A DNA stretch of 64,000 bases from RCIO01 sp965232405. GTDB lineage: Bacteria > Pseudomonadota > Alphaproteobacteria > Rhizobiales > Rhizobiaceae. A model generated the notes under the pieces. That model did no database searches, was not told the origin of the DNA, and saw nothing but the letters and a program-made list of their open reading frames with translations. The position numbers and the translations under genes are program-made. The stretch spans positions 930,001-994,000 of the forward strand of contig OZ246966.1 of NCBI GenBank assembly GCA_965232405.1. The letters are read 5' to 3'. This document shows positions 1 to 8,008 of this stretch, piece by piece (position 1 is the stretch's first letter; every line of letters starts with the position of its first letter).

Positions 1-343
1 TGATGCGACCGACAGGCTGGCCGACAACGGGCTGAAGTTCATGCCCGGCCCGCCCGATACCTATTACGAGATGTCGTTTGACCGCGTAAACGGCCATGAT
101 GAGCCGGTTGAGCGGATGAAACAGCACGGCATCCTGATCGACGGCGAAGGCGTCATCGATGGCGGCATGACCAAGATTTTGCTCCAGATCTTCTCCAAGA
201 CCGTGATCGGCCCGATCTTCTTTGAGTTCATTCAGCGGAAGGGCGACGAAGGCTTCGGAGAAGGCAATTTCCGCGCACTGTTCGAATCGATCGAGCAGGA
301 TCAGATCAAGCGCGGCGTCATCAAGGTGGAAGCTGCAGAATAA
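1..343 (+). CDS. hppD: 4-hydroxyphenylpyruvate dioxygenase, C-terminal part
   Basis: Partial gene entering from the left edge; the reading frame starts at base 2 and ends with TAA at 341-343. HppD converts 4-hydroxyphenylpyruvate to homogentisate, the step before HmgA in tyrosine breakdown. The visible 113 residues are the family's C-terminus, with FFEFIQRKGDEGFGEGNF carrying the glutamate Fe(II) ligand of the FFEFIQRKG signature and FRALFESIE near the end. It converges with the hmgA-led operon on the other strand, which uses its product. The 5' part lies outside the window. Confidence 0.95.
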   Translation, partial: DATDRLADNGLKFMPGPPDTYYEMSFDRVNGHDEPVERMKQHGILIDGEGVIDGGMTKILLQIFSKTVIGPIFFEFIQRKGDEGFGEGNFRALFESIEQDQIKRGVIKVEAAE

Positions 344-365
344 GAAGCCGGCAACGGCATTCCGG

Positions 366-389
366 GGCGGTCAGGTATTCCTGGCCGCC
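366..389. terminator. Convergent hairpin between hppD and the DUF2783 gene
   Basis: GGCGGTCAGG (366-375) pairs with CCTGGCCGCC (380-389) around a 4-base loop, with one G-T pair. It lies between the convergent hppD and DUF2783 genes and covers the DUF2783 stop codon. There is no strong T-tract, so its role as a bidirectional terminator is inferred from position. Confidence 0.45.
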
Positions 390-580
390 TCGAGCATCTT
401 CTTAAACGTCTCCAGATTTCCGACCTGGTTTGCAAGCAGAAGGATCAGGCGGGCATTGAGCCTCGCGCTCTCCTCGAAACTGAGGCCTTCATGTGCGTCC
501 ATGAGTGCGGCATAGAAATCGTCCCCACCAGCGCCCAGACGATCGCGCCCCAGTTCGGTCTTCCCGTTGTCGGCCATCAT
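371..580 (-). CDS. DUF2783 domain protein
   Basis: Small 69-residue acidic protein. FYAALMDAHEGLSFEESARLN followed by ARLILLLANQVG matches what I recall of DUF2783, a family of unknown function usually found directly downstream of FAD-dependent aromatic hydroxylases. Its ATG overlaps the stop of the upstream hydroxylase (ATGA, 577-580), so the two are translationally coupled. It is the last gene of the hmgA operon. A role as accessory subunit or stabiliser of the hydroxylase is inferred from coupling only. It has no catalytic motif, signal peptide or membrane segment. Confidence 0.8.
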   Translation of the reverse strand: MMADNGKTELGRDRLGAGGDDFYAALMDAHEGLSFEESARLNARLILLLANQVGNLETFKKMLEAARNT

Positions 581-2187
581 GCCCTTCCTGTCGCGCGGCT
601 ATGGGCGGCAGCGATCTCCGCTGCCACGGGGAAAGCGAAACGTGCAGCCACATGCTGGTCCGGCCGGATCAGGTACGTATTGCCTGAACCATAACGCTCG
701 GCAACAAGGCCATCCTTGTCGATCAGTGTCGCGCCGCTGTTTGCGCGGCGCGAGGGGTCGCGCGTCACCAAAACCGTGCCGATTTCGCCCGGCAGTCCTT
801 CCGGCAATTCAGCCTCCACCGCCATCAGGCTAAAGCGGCCACCGAAGTGGCCGAGCAGCCAGGCGTTTCCACCATCTGCGACCGGCGCATCGGGCATAGC
901 AACGCCCGGCTCAACGCCGTTGCCGTCAGATGGCGTCTGAAGGCTCATGCGCTCAAGCGAGCACGGTTTCGACAGTCGGCCGGAATTGACCAGGCGGCGG
1001 GCAAATTCAAACTCGCCGGCGAGGTCGAGAACGCTATCGCGGAACAGCCGCTCCATTTCCGTCTTTGGCGTCATGAAGGATGTCGCCCGCGCGGAGTTCA
1101 TGATGTTCTCGTCCGCGCCGTGGATGCGTTCCTCGTCATAAGAGGCGATCAGGCTCTCGGGCGCCGCGCCACGAACCACCATCGCCAGCTTCCAGATCAG
1201 GTTGTCGACGTCCTGGATGCCGCCATTGCCGCCGCGCGCGCCAAACGGCGACACGATGTGCGCGCTGTCGCCGGCGAAGACGACCCGGTCGTGGACGAAA
1301 CGATCAAGCCGACGACACTGGAATGTATAGACCGACACCCAGTCGAGCTCGAAATCGGACCGACCGAGAACCTTCTCGATGCGCGGGATGACGTTTTCCG
1401 GCTTCTTTTCCTCTTCCGGATCGGAATCCCAGCCAAGCTGCAGGTCGATGCGGTAGATATCGTCGGGCTGCTTGTGCAGCAGCGCCGACTGGCCAGTGTG
1501 AAAAGGCGGCTCGAACCAGAACCAGCGTTCAGAAGGAAAGTCCGCCTTCATCTCTACGTCGGCGATGAGAAACCGCTCCTCGAACACCCTGCCTTCGAAA
1601 TCAAGACCCATCATCGAACGCAAGGGCGAGCGGGCGCCATCGCAGGCGATCAGCCAATCGGCGTCGAGTTCGTAGCCGCCATCAGGCGTCTCGACCGTGA
1701 TCGTCACGCCATCGGATCGCCGGTCGATGCCAGTGACCTTGTTCTTCCACCGGAGGTCGATCAGATCGGGGAAATCTGCGGCGCGTTCGACCAGATATTG
1801 CTCGACGTAATATTGCTGGAGGTTGATGAAGGCAGGCATCTTGTGACCGGCTTCCGGCAGCAGGTCAAAGTTCCACACTTCGCGCTCGCGGTGAAACAGG
1901 CGGCCGACCTTCCAGGTCACACCCTTTTCCAGCATGCGGTCGCCGACGCCCAACCGGTCGAATATCTCGAGCGTGCGTTTCGACCAGCAGATCGCTCGGC
2001 TGCCGACCGAGACCACATCGTTGTCATCGAGAACCGTGCAGGGAATGCCGTGTAGCGCGCAGTCGATCGCAGCCGCAAGGCCGACCGGCCCGGCGCCAAC
2101 GATCACGACCGACCTGCGCTCCCCCTTTGCGCCACGAAGCTCAGGCGGTGTCGCGTAGGGAAACGGCTTGTAGTCGTAACGCGACAT
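577..2187 (-). CDS. FAD-dependent aromatic-ring hydroxylase (MhpA/PheA-TfdB type)
   Basis: A 536-residue flavoprotein monooxygenase of the p-hydroxybenzoate hydroxylase superfamily. It has the N-terminal dinucleotide motif VVIVGAGPVGLAAAIDC (about residues 28-44), the DG motif WLIACDGARSPLR (about 182-194), and the FAD-ribityl motif GDSAHIVSPFGARGGNGG (about 305-322). The C-terminal 150 residues resemble the thioredoxin-like domain of phenol-hydroxylase relatives. The family hydroxylates phenolic acids with NAD(P)H and O2. The substrate here is unknown; placement in a homogentisate operon suggests a tyrosine- or phenylpropanoid-derived phenolic. It is coupled to the DUF2783 gene by a 4-base overlap. 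Confidence 0.88.
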   Translation of the reverse strand: MSRYDYKPFPYATPPELRGAKGERRSVVIVGAGPVGLAAAIDCALHGIPCTVLDDNDVVSVGSRAICWSKRTLEIFDRLGVGDRMLEKGVTWKVGRLFHREREVWNFDLLPEAGHKMPAFINLQQYYVEQYLVERAADFPDLIDLRWKNKVTGIDRRSDGVTITVETPDGGYELDADWLIACDGARSPLRSMMGLDFEGRVFEERFLIADVEMKADFPSERWFWFEPPFHTGQSALLHKQPDDIYRIDLQLGWDSDPEEEKKPENVIPRIEKVLGRSDFELDWVSVYTFQCRRLDRFVHDRVVFAGDSAHIVSPFGARGGNGGIQDVDNLIWKLAMVVRGAAPESLIASYDEERIHGADENIMNSARATSFMTPKTEMERLFRDSVLDLAGEFEFARRLVNSGRLSKPCSLERMSLQTPSDGNGVEPGVAMPDAPVADGGNAWLLGHFGGRFSLMAVEAELPEGLPGEIGTVLVTRDPSRRANSGATLIDKDGLVAERYGSGNTYLIRPDQHVAARFAFPVAAEIAAAHSRATGRA

Positions 2188-2202
2188 CAGATTCTTTGCG
2201 CC

Positions 2203-2511
2203 CTAGGGAGCATCAGCCGCCGGCAGGGCAAGCATGATGAAGATCGCGAAAAACAGGAACCCGCCCAGAATGATCAGCAGTCGGCGGTTCATCTGGCGGC
2301 GCAGTTCCTGCGTTTCATTGTCCTGCGCCACGCCCCTGTTGAGCGCGACGCTCCAGATGTTGGCGTAGGTCGGGATGCCCCATTTCTGGCGCCCGCTGAT
2401 GCCGGACCGGTTCTCTACCGCGTAGCAAAGCCGGATCGCATCAACGAAATTGACGATCATCGCCAGGCCCCAGAAGCCCGACACGAGAATGAAGATCGTT
2501 CCCGTGCTCAT
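2203..2511 (-). CDS. Small two-helix membrane protein of unknown function
   Basis: About 102 residues from the ATG at 2511, which overlaps the TGA of the metallo-beta-lactamase-fold gene (2508-2510) in an ATGA junction; that overlap sets the start. A hydrophobic helix at the N-terminus (TIFILVSGFWGLAMIVNFVD) and another near the C-terminus (LLIILGGFLFFAIFIMLAL) flank a polar stretch of about 50 residues. I do not recognise a family. It lies in the hmgA operon between the metallo-beta-lactamase-fold and FAD hydroxylase genes, so a membrane role linked to this pathway is possible but unproven. Confidence 0.75.
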   Translation of the reverse strand: MSTGTIFILVSGFWGLAMIVNFVDAIRLCYAVENRSGISGRQKWGIPTYANIWSVALNRGVAQDNETQELRRQMNRRLLIILGGFLFFAIFIMLALPAADAP

Positions 2512-3467
2512 CCCTGAAGAGCCTCCCACATCTGCCGGTCGCGCTCTGCCGTCCAGATGCGCGGCGTATCCATACCGAGCGCCTCATCATAGGCGCGCGA
2601 GACATTGAAGGGCAGGCAATGTTCGTAAATCGCGTAGTCGGCGAATTTGGGGTCGCACTCGGCACGGCAGGCGTCCCACGCTTCCCTCAGCGAGCCGCCG
2701 CCCTGCGCCACGCGCGCCACCGGTCGATATGTGGATGCCACAAAGTCGGCGGTGTTGGTCAGCGCCTTGTTGACCATGTCCTTTCCGACGAGCGCATCGC
2801 CGCGGCCCGGCGCGATGGCCTCAACATCATAGGCGCGGATAGCCTCCAATGTCGCGGGCCAGTCGGAGAAGTGGCCGTCGCCGCAATAGCAGGCAGAGTG
2901 GTATTCGACGATGTCGCCGGTGAACATGACATTGGCGTCGGGCACGTGAACGGTAATGTCGCCGGCTGTATGGGCGCGGCCGAGGAAATTGAGATCGACC
3001 CGGCGCTTGCCCAGATAGACCGTCATTCGGTGGTTGAAGGTCGTGGTCGGCCAGGTCAACGGCGGCACTTTCGAAATATCGTCATAGCCCTGGAACAGGC
3101 GCGGGAAACGCATGAACTCGGATTCACGGTCCTCCATGCCACGCTCGGCAACCATCGAGCGCGCCTTCTGGCTCATGATCACCGTCGGCGCCTTATAGGC
3201 GGCGGCGCCGAGCACCCGGACGGCATGATAGTGCGTCAGCACGAGATGGCTGATCGGCTTGTCGGTCACCGAACGGACCTTCTCGATCACTTTGGTGGCA
3301 AGCTCAGGCGTCGCCTGTGCCTCGACGATCATCACGGAATCGTCGCCGATAATCACGCCCGTATTGGGATCGCCTTCGGCCGTAAACGCCCACAGATCCC
3401 TGCCAATCTCCGTGAAGGAGATCTTCTTTTCGGCGAGATCGCCGGCGGATGCGAACTGCTTGGCCAT
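2508..3467 (-). CDS. MBL-fold protein with non-canonical metal motif
   Basis: 319 residues from the ATG at 3467, one base after the FAH stop and behind a GAAAGG ribosome site; an in-frame start further upstream is less likely. The metallo-beta-lactamase fold is visible: NTGVIIGDDSVMIVEAQATP, then HLVLTHYHAVRVLGA, GRAHTAGDITVH and VMFTGDIVEY. The hallmark HxHxDH is replaced by HYHAVR, losing the Asp and third His, and the late metal-ligand region reads APGRGDAL. It may therefore bind one metal or none. It is translationally linked to its neighbours in the hmgA operon. A glyoxalase-II-like hydrolase acting on a ring-cleavage product is one possibility, but no substrate can be assigned. Confidence 0.85.
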   Translation of the reverse strand: MAKQFASAGDLAEKKISFTEIGRDLWAFTAEGDPNTGVIIGDDSVMIVEAQATPELATKVIEKVRSVTDKPISHLVLTHYHAVRVLGAAAYKAPTVIMSQKARSMVAERGMEDRESEFMRFPRLFQGYDDISKVPPLTWPTTTFNHRMTVYLGKRRVDLNFLGRAHTAGDITVHVPDANVMFTGDIVEYHSACYCGDGHFSDWPATLEAIRAYDVEAIAPGRGDALVGKDMVNKALTNTADFVASTYRPVARVAQGGGSLREAWDACRAECDPKFADYAIYEHCLPFNVSRAYDEALGMDTPRIWTAERDRQMWEALQG

Positions 3468-3468
3468 G

Positions 3469-4485
3469 TCAGCCTTTCTCGTATTTCTGAACTGTCTGTT
3501 CGATCGCGCCGAAGATGGAATGCCCGTCAGCATTCTTCATCTCGATGCGCACGGTGTCACCAAACTTCATGAAGGGCGTGGTTGCCATGCCTGCCTCGAT
3601 CGTCTCGATCATGCGAATCTCGGCAATGCACGAATAGCCGACGCCGCCTTCTGCGATCGGCTTGCCGGCTCCACCGTCGAGCTTGTTGGAAACGGTGCCC
3701 GAACCGATGATCGCACCGGCGCCGAGCGGGCGCGTTTTTGCCGCGTGAGCGATCAGCGTCGGGAAATCGAAGGTCATGTCGACGCCAGCATCGGCGCGGC
3801 CGAAGGGCTGGCCGTTCAGATCCACCATCAGCGGCAGGTGCAGCTTGCCCCCGTCCCACGCATCGCCCAATTCGTCGGGTGTGACGGCCACCGGTGAATA
3901 GGCCGATGACGGCTTGCCCTGGAAGAACCCGAACCCCTTGGAGAGTTCGGCCGGGATAAGCCCGCGCAAAGACACGTCGTTGACCAGCATGACAAGGCGA
4001 ATGGCCGCGCGCGCCTCATCCGGCGATGCGCCCATCGGCACGTCATCGACTATGACGGCAATCTCGCCCTCCATGTCGATGCCCCAGGCCTCGTCCGCCA
4101 GCACGATGGGATCGCGCGGGGCGAGAAAGGAATCGGAGCCGCCCTGATACATCAGCGGGTCGGTCCAGAAGCTCTCCGGCAGCGTGTCGTTGCGGGCCTT
4201 GCGGACAAGTTCGACATGATTGACGTAGGCCGAGCCGTCCGCCCACTGATAGGCGCGCGGCAGCGGCGAATGGGCGTCATGTTCATGAAAGCGCTCGGCC
4301 GGCACCGAGCCATGCTCCAGACCTTCGGCCAATGCCTCCAGATGCGGCGCGACGCGCGTCCAGTCGTCCAGTGCCGCCTGCATGGTCGGCACGAGGAACG
4401 AGGCATCCGTGCAGCGTGTCAGGTCGCGCGAAACGACGACGAGCTTTCCGTCACGCGTGCTGTTTTTCAGTGTGGCGAGTTTCAA
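3469..4485 (-). CDS. Fumarylacetoacetate hydrolase family protein
   Basis: 338 residues. The start is a TTG at 4485 (LKLATLKNSTRDG), chosen because GGGAGGAAG lies 6 bases upstream and no in-frame ATG fits; upstream in-frame codons reach 4584 but have no ribosome site. The FAH fold is shown by DMEGEIAVIVDD (metal-binding glutamates), LVMLVNDVSLRGL (metal-binding Asp) and IGSGTVSNK. It is shorter than classical fumarylacetoacetase (about 420 residues) and belongs to the compact FAH family. As the gene directly after hmgA it probably cleaves maleyl- or fumarylacetoacetate to acetoacetate plus a C4 acid. No maleylacetoacetate isomerase gene is visible nearby. Confidence 0.88.
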   Translation of the reverse strand: MKLATLKNSTRDGKLVVVSRDLTRCTDASFLVPTMQAALDDWTRVAPHLEALAEGLEHGSVPAERFHEHDAHSPLPRAYQWADGSAYVNHVELVRKARNDTLPESFWTDPLMYQGGSDSFLAPRDPIVLADEAWGIDMEGEIAVIVDDVPMGASPDEARAAIRLVMLVNDVSLRGLIPAELSKGFGFFQGKPSSAYSPVAVTPDELGDAWDGGKLHLPLMVDLNGQPFGRADAGVDMTFDFPTLIAHAAKTRPLGAGAIIGSGTVSNKLDGGAGKPIAEGGVGYSCIAEIRMIETIEAGMATTPFMKFGDTVRIEMKNADGHSIFGAIEQTVQKYEKG

Positions 4486-4532
4486 GCGGCACTTCCTCCC
4501 AAGTGTTTTCTGCGGACCGTGTAGCCCGGCCC

Positions 4533-5840
4533 TTATTTCGCGCCGGGCGTTCCGTCGAACTTGCGGTCGAGACCCTCCCAGCAATCGATATAGTCTTCCT
4601 GCAGGGTGTCCAGCTTCGCCGCATATTCGGTCAGCTGCTGGGGATAACGGGTCTCGAACATGAAGGCCATCGTCTCGTCCAGCTTGACCGGTTTCAGCTC
4701 CGCCGTCGTCGCCTTCTCGTATCCGCCGAGGTCCGGTCCGTGCGGCAGCATCATGTTATGCAGGCTCATGCCGCCCGGCACAAAACCCTCTTCCTTGGCG
4801 TCGTACTGGCCTTTGATGAGGCCCATGAACTCGCTCATGATGTTGCGGTGATACCAGGGCGGCCGAAACGTATGTTCGGCCACCAGCCAGCGCGGCGGGA
4901 AGATGACGAAATCGACATTGGCCGTGCCGTCCTCGCCAGACGGCGCGGTCAGCACCGTGAAGATCGACGGGTCGGGATGATCGAACAGGATCGCGCCGAC
5001 CGGCGAGAAGGTGGTGAGATCGTATTTGTAGGGCGCGTAATTGCCGTGCCAGGCGACCACATCGAGCGGCGAGTGGCCGATCTCGGTCACCTGAAACGTG
5101 CCGCACCATTTCACATGCAGCCGGCAGGGCGTTTCCTTGTCTTCGTACCATGCCATCGGCGTCTTGAAGTCGCGCGGGTTGGCCAGACAATTCGCGCCAA
5201 TCGGGCCACGATCGGGCAGCGTGAACTTGGCGCCGTAGTTTTCGCAGATGTAGCCCCGCGCCGGGCCATCCATCAGTTCGGTCTTGAAGATCATGCCACG
5301 CGGAATGATGGCGATCTCGGCGGGCTGGACCTCCATCACGCCCATCTCGGTCTTCAGGCGGATGCCGCCATGCTGCGGCATCACCAGCATTTCGCCGTCA
5401 GCGTTGAAGAAGTAGTCGTCCACCATGTCTTCGTTGAAGACATAGATGTGGGCGGCCATGCCGACCTGGGTGAGCGCGTCACCCGCCGTGGTCATGGTTC
5501 GGATACCGGCCAGAAAGTTCGTCGCCTCATTGGGAAGCGGCGTGGGGTCCCAGCGGTACTGGCCGAGCGGCAGGCCGTGATCAACCACATGCGGCGCGGT
5601 CTTCCAGTTCGCAAACTCCTCGCGCGCAAAGCGGCTGGTGTGCCGTACCGAGGGGCGCATGCGGTAGAGCCATGAGCGCTCGTTGGTGCCTCGCGGCGCG
5701 GTGAAGGGCGAGCCGGAAAGCTGTTCGGCATAGAGACCGTAGTTCACCTTCTGCGGGCTGTTCTGGCCCTGCGGAAGCGCACCCGGCAGGCTCTCGGTTT
5801 CAAAGTCGTTGCCGAAGCCCGGCATGTAGGAGAACTGCAT
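4533..5840 (-). CDS. hmgA: Homogentisate 1,2-dioxygenase
   Basis: 435 residues from the ATG at 5840, preceded by GGAGG at 5 bases; an earlier in-frame ATG (5852) lacks such a site. The start MQFSYMPGFGNDFETESLPG is typical. Iron-ligand regions are present: RPPWYHRNIMSEFMG (His and Glu) and MMLPHGPD (His). The enzyme opens the homogentisate ring to maleylacetoacetate in the cytoplasm, using Fe(II) and O2. It is the first gene of a six-gene minus-strand operon and diverges from a MarR regulator with a palindromic site in between. Confidence 0.96.
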   Translation of the reverse strand: MQFSYMPGFGNDFETESLPGALPQGQNSPQKVNYGLYAEQLSGSPFTAPRGTNERSWLYRMRPSVRHTSRFAREEFANWKTAPHVVDHGLPLGQYRWDPTPLPNEATNFLAGIRTMTTAGDALTQVGMAAHIYVFNEDMVDDYFFNADGEMLVMPQHGGIRLKTEMGVMEVQPAEIAIIPRGMIFKTELMDGPARGYICENYGAKFTLPDRGPIGANCLANPRDFKTPMAWYEDKETPCRLHVKWCGTFQVTEIGHSPLDVVAWHGNYAPYKYDLTTFSPVGAILFDHPDPSIFTVLTAPSGEDGTANVDFVIFPPRWLVAEHTFRPPWYHRNIMSEFMGLIKGQYDAKEEGFVPGGMSLHNMMLPHGPDLGGYEKATTAELKPVKLDETMAFMFETRYPQQLTEYAAKLDTLQEDYIDCWEGLDRKFDGTPGAK

Positions 5841-5890
5841 TCTGGCCTCCATCGATGCTGTGGCGCGCAAGCGCCGGTTTGACGTTATTG

Positions 5891-5925
5891 GTTGCAGATG
5901 TAACAATCACTTTTGTAACTATCAA
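5891..5925. promoter_or_regulatory. hmgA promoter overlapping a probable MarR operator
   Basis: In the 100 bp between divergent hmgA and marR there is an imperfect inverted repeat GTTGCA-GA-TGTAAC (5891-5904) and a second TGTAAC (5914-5919), 15 bp from the first. On the minus strand TTGATA (5920-5925) and TACATC (5897-5902) are 17 bp apart and could be the -35 and weak -10 of hmgA, so a bound regulator would cover the promoter. All assignments are by eye. Confidence 0.5.
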
Positions 5926-5940
5926 CGATCGAATGATGGC

Positions 5941-6381
5941 ATGAACGACGACAGGCTAGCGCTGGAATCCTTTCTGCCCTACCGGCTCAACCGCCTTGCA
6001 GAGGCTGTCAGCCGTGACTTCTCACGCATTTACAAGGAACGCTTCGGGCTGACCCGGCCGGAGTGGCGGCTGCTGGCGACGCTCGGCCAGTATGGCTCGA
6101 TGACTGCAACGGAAATTGGCGCGCATTCGGCCATGCACAAGACCAAGGTCAGCCGCGCGGTTTCTTCGCTCGAACAGCGCCGATGGCTCGCCCGCAAGAG
6201 CGATGAACACGACAGGCGGTCGGAACAACTTGCGCTGACAAAAGCCGGCGAAAGCGCCTATCGCGAACTGGTGCCGCTGGCGCGGGCGTTCGAGGCGGAG
6301 TTGCTGAACGGCCTTGCATCGAGGGACAAGGCGGCCGCGATGGCTGGCATCGAGGCTCTGGAAAGCCTGCTTGCCGAATAG
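5941..6381 (+). CDS. MarR-family transcriptional regulator, probable homogentisate operon repressor
   Basis: 146 residues from the ATG at 5941; an upstream extension to 5860 would run through the operator region and is rejected. The winged-helix core is clear: RPEWRLLATLGQYGSMTATEIG, then MHKTKVSRAVSSLEQRRWLARKSDEHDRRSEQLALTKAGE, the family's recognition helix and wing with the DxRS motif. It is transcribed away from hmgA, which fits local repression relieved by a pathway intermediate, by analogy with HmgR-type regulators. Ligand identity is inferred. The gene ends 9 bp before the convergent HPP gene. Confidence 0.9.
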   Translation: MNDDRLALESFLPYRLNRLAEAVSRDFSRIYKERFGLTRPEWRLLATLGQYGSMTATEIGAHSAMHKTKVSRAVSSLEQRRWLARKSDEHDRRSEQLALTKAGESAYRELVPLARAFEAELLNGLASRDKAAAMAGIEALESLLAE

Positions 6382-6390
6382 GTGCAGCGA

Positions 6391-6909
6391 TCACAGCGGG
6401 TAGCGTCGCCTCGGCGGAATGCGATGTACGATCAGCGCCAGAGCGATCAGCAACACCGCGCCGACGAACACGGTGAAGAAGAGCTCGAGCCCGTGAAAGC
6501 TGGCGTCGTAGCCCAGGATCGGCATGGCGCAGGCGGGAGGATGCGTGACCCGCGCCCAGCGCATGGCGATGACGGCGATGCCGACGGCCGCGGCCGCCGC
6601 AAGCCAGGCATGCGGAAAGGTGAAGAACGCCGCATCGCAGGCTATTGTTGCAATCAAATAGCCGCCCATGACGTTGATCGGTTGCGCGAGACGGCTGGAC
6701 GGCTGGCCGAACAGCAGCGCACAGGTCGCCGCAAAGGGGGCAAGCAGCAAAGGCAGTCCGGTCAGCGTCGCCAGTGCGCCGACCAGCGCGACGCCCGCAA
6801 ACGCGCCCAGGCCGCCCTTGGCAATGGCACTCAAAGGTATCTTGCGTTCGCGACGCCGGGTCAGCGCCCGCAAATATTGCCGGATTGTCCTGTGGCTGTC
6901 GGTATTCAT
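6391..6909 (-). CDS. HPP family integral membrane protein
   Basis: 172 residues with four hydrophobic segments. The signature THPPACAMPILGY near residue 135 matches the HPP family, whose founding motif is HPPAGA; the usual Gly after PPA is Cys here. Some HPP proteins in cyanobacteria and chloroplasts carry nitrite, but members in heterotrophs have no assigned role. There is no attached CBS domain. It ends convergently with marR and is read in the same direction as tdh-kbl, 64 bp downstream of tdh, so it may be cotranscribed. Confidence 0.85.
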   Translation of the reverse strand: MNTDSHRTIRQYLRALTRRRERKIPLSAIAKGGLGAFAGVALVGALATLTGLPLLLAPFAATCALLFGQPSSRLAQPINVMGGYLIATIACDAAFFTFPHAWLAAAAAVGIAVIAMRWARVTHPPACAMPILGYDASFHGLELFFTVFVGAVLLIALALIVHRIPPRRRYPL

Positions 6910-6973
6910 AACTCGCGGTCTGCTGCCCGGACGGAAAGGTGCGGCTTATCGCTCAAGCAGGCGCGGTACAACC

Positions 6974-8008
6974 CTACCAGTCCAGCACCACCTTGCCGGA
7001 ATTGCCCGATTTCATCGCCTCGAAACCTTCGATGTAGTCGTCGACGCCGAGGCGGTGGGTGATAAGCCCCGACACATCGAGCGGCCCCTGGACCAGCGCG
7101 ATCATCTTGTACCAGGTCTCGAACATCTCGCGGCCGTAGATTCCTTTGAGATGAAGCATCTTGAAGATGACCTTGTTCCAGTCGATCTCGAAGCCGGTCG
7201 GCGCAATGCCGAGAATCGCGATCTTGCCGCCATTGTTCATCACGTCGATCATGTCGCGGAACGCCTTGGCGGAGCCGGACATCTCCAGCCCGATGTCGAA
7301 GCCTTCGCGCATGTGCTCTTCGCTCATCACATCGCGAAGATCCTCCTTCGAGGCGTCGACCACATGATGCACGCCGAGCCGGCGGGCGAGATCGAGCCGC
7401 ACCGGATTAATGTCGGTGATGACAACCTTGCGCGCGCCGACGCATTGCGCCACCAGTGCACCCATGATGCCGATCGGCCCGGCGCCGGTGACAAGCACAT
7501 CCTCGCCGACCAGATCGAAGGAAAGGGCGGTGTGAACGGCGTTGCCGAGCGGGTCGAAGATGGCGGCAATCTCGTCCGGAATGTCATTCGGGATCGGCAC
7601 GACATTGTGCTGCGGCAGCGCGACATACTCGCCGAACGCGCCGGGACGATTGACCCCGACACCCAGCGTGTTGCGGCACAGATGCCCCCTGCCCGCTCGA
7701 CAGTTGCGGCAATGGCCGCAGACGATGTGCCCCTCGCCGGAGACCCGCTGGCCGACCTTGTATTCGGTGACTTCCTTGCCAACCTCGGCCACTTCGCCAA
7801 CGAACTCGTGCCCTGTCACCATTGGTACCGGCACGGTCTTCGCCGCCCATTCGTCCCAATTATAGATGTGAACGTCGGTGCCGCAGATGGCGGTCTTGCG
7901 GGTCTTGATCAGCACCTCGTTCGGGCCGATCTCGGGCACCGGGACGCGCTCCATCCAGATGCCGGGTTCGGCCTTTGCCTTCACCAGTGCGCGCATCATG
8001 TTGGACAT
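6974..8008 (-). CDS. tdh: L-threonine 3-dehydrogenase
   Basis: 344 residues, zinc-dependent medium-chain dehydrogenase. Catalytic zinc ligands are in AICGTDVHIYNWDEW and GHEFVGEVAEVG; the structural zinc cysteines are in CGHCRNCRAGRGHLC; the NAD fold is in VLVTGAGPIGIMGALVAQ. It oxidises threonine to 2-amino-3-ketobutyrate. Its ATG overlaps the kbl stop (ATGA, 8006-8010), giving the standard kbl-tdh threonine-to-glycine operon. Length and motifs are normal for the family. Confidence 0.96.
   Translation of the reverse strand: MSNMMRALVKAKAEPGIWMERVPVPEIGPNEVLIKTRKTAICGTDVHIYNWDEWAAKTVPVPMVTGHEFVGEVAEVGKEVTEYKVGQRVSGEGHIVCGHCRNCRAGRGHLCRNTLGVGVNRPGAFGEYVALPQHNVVPIPNDIPDEIAAIFDPLGNAVHTALSFDLVGEDVLVTGAGPIGIMGALVAQCVGARKVVITDINPVRLDLARRLGVHHVVDASKEDLRDVMSEEHMREGFDIGLEMSGSAKAFRDMIDVMNNGGKIAILGIAPTGFEIDWNKVIFKMLHLKGIYGREMFETWYKMIALVQGPLDVSGLITHRLGVDDYIEGFEAMKSGNSGKVVLDW

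Noticed and set aside
847..2055. Plus-strand open frame opposite the FAD hydroxylase, and similar ones at 4332-5675, 12862-14358, 18509-19819 and 52334-53593
   Set aside because: Each lies antisense to a clear gene, lacks a ribosome site and shows no family motifs.
4524..4548. Hairpin at the hmgA stop (GCCCGGC/GCCGGGC) as a terminator
   Set aside because: Only 7 bp with an 11-base loop and no T-tract, and the FAH start with a good ribosome site follows at once, so transcription must continue.
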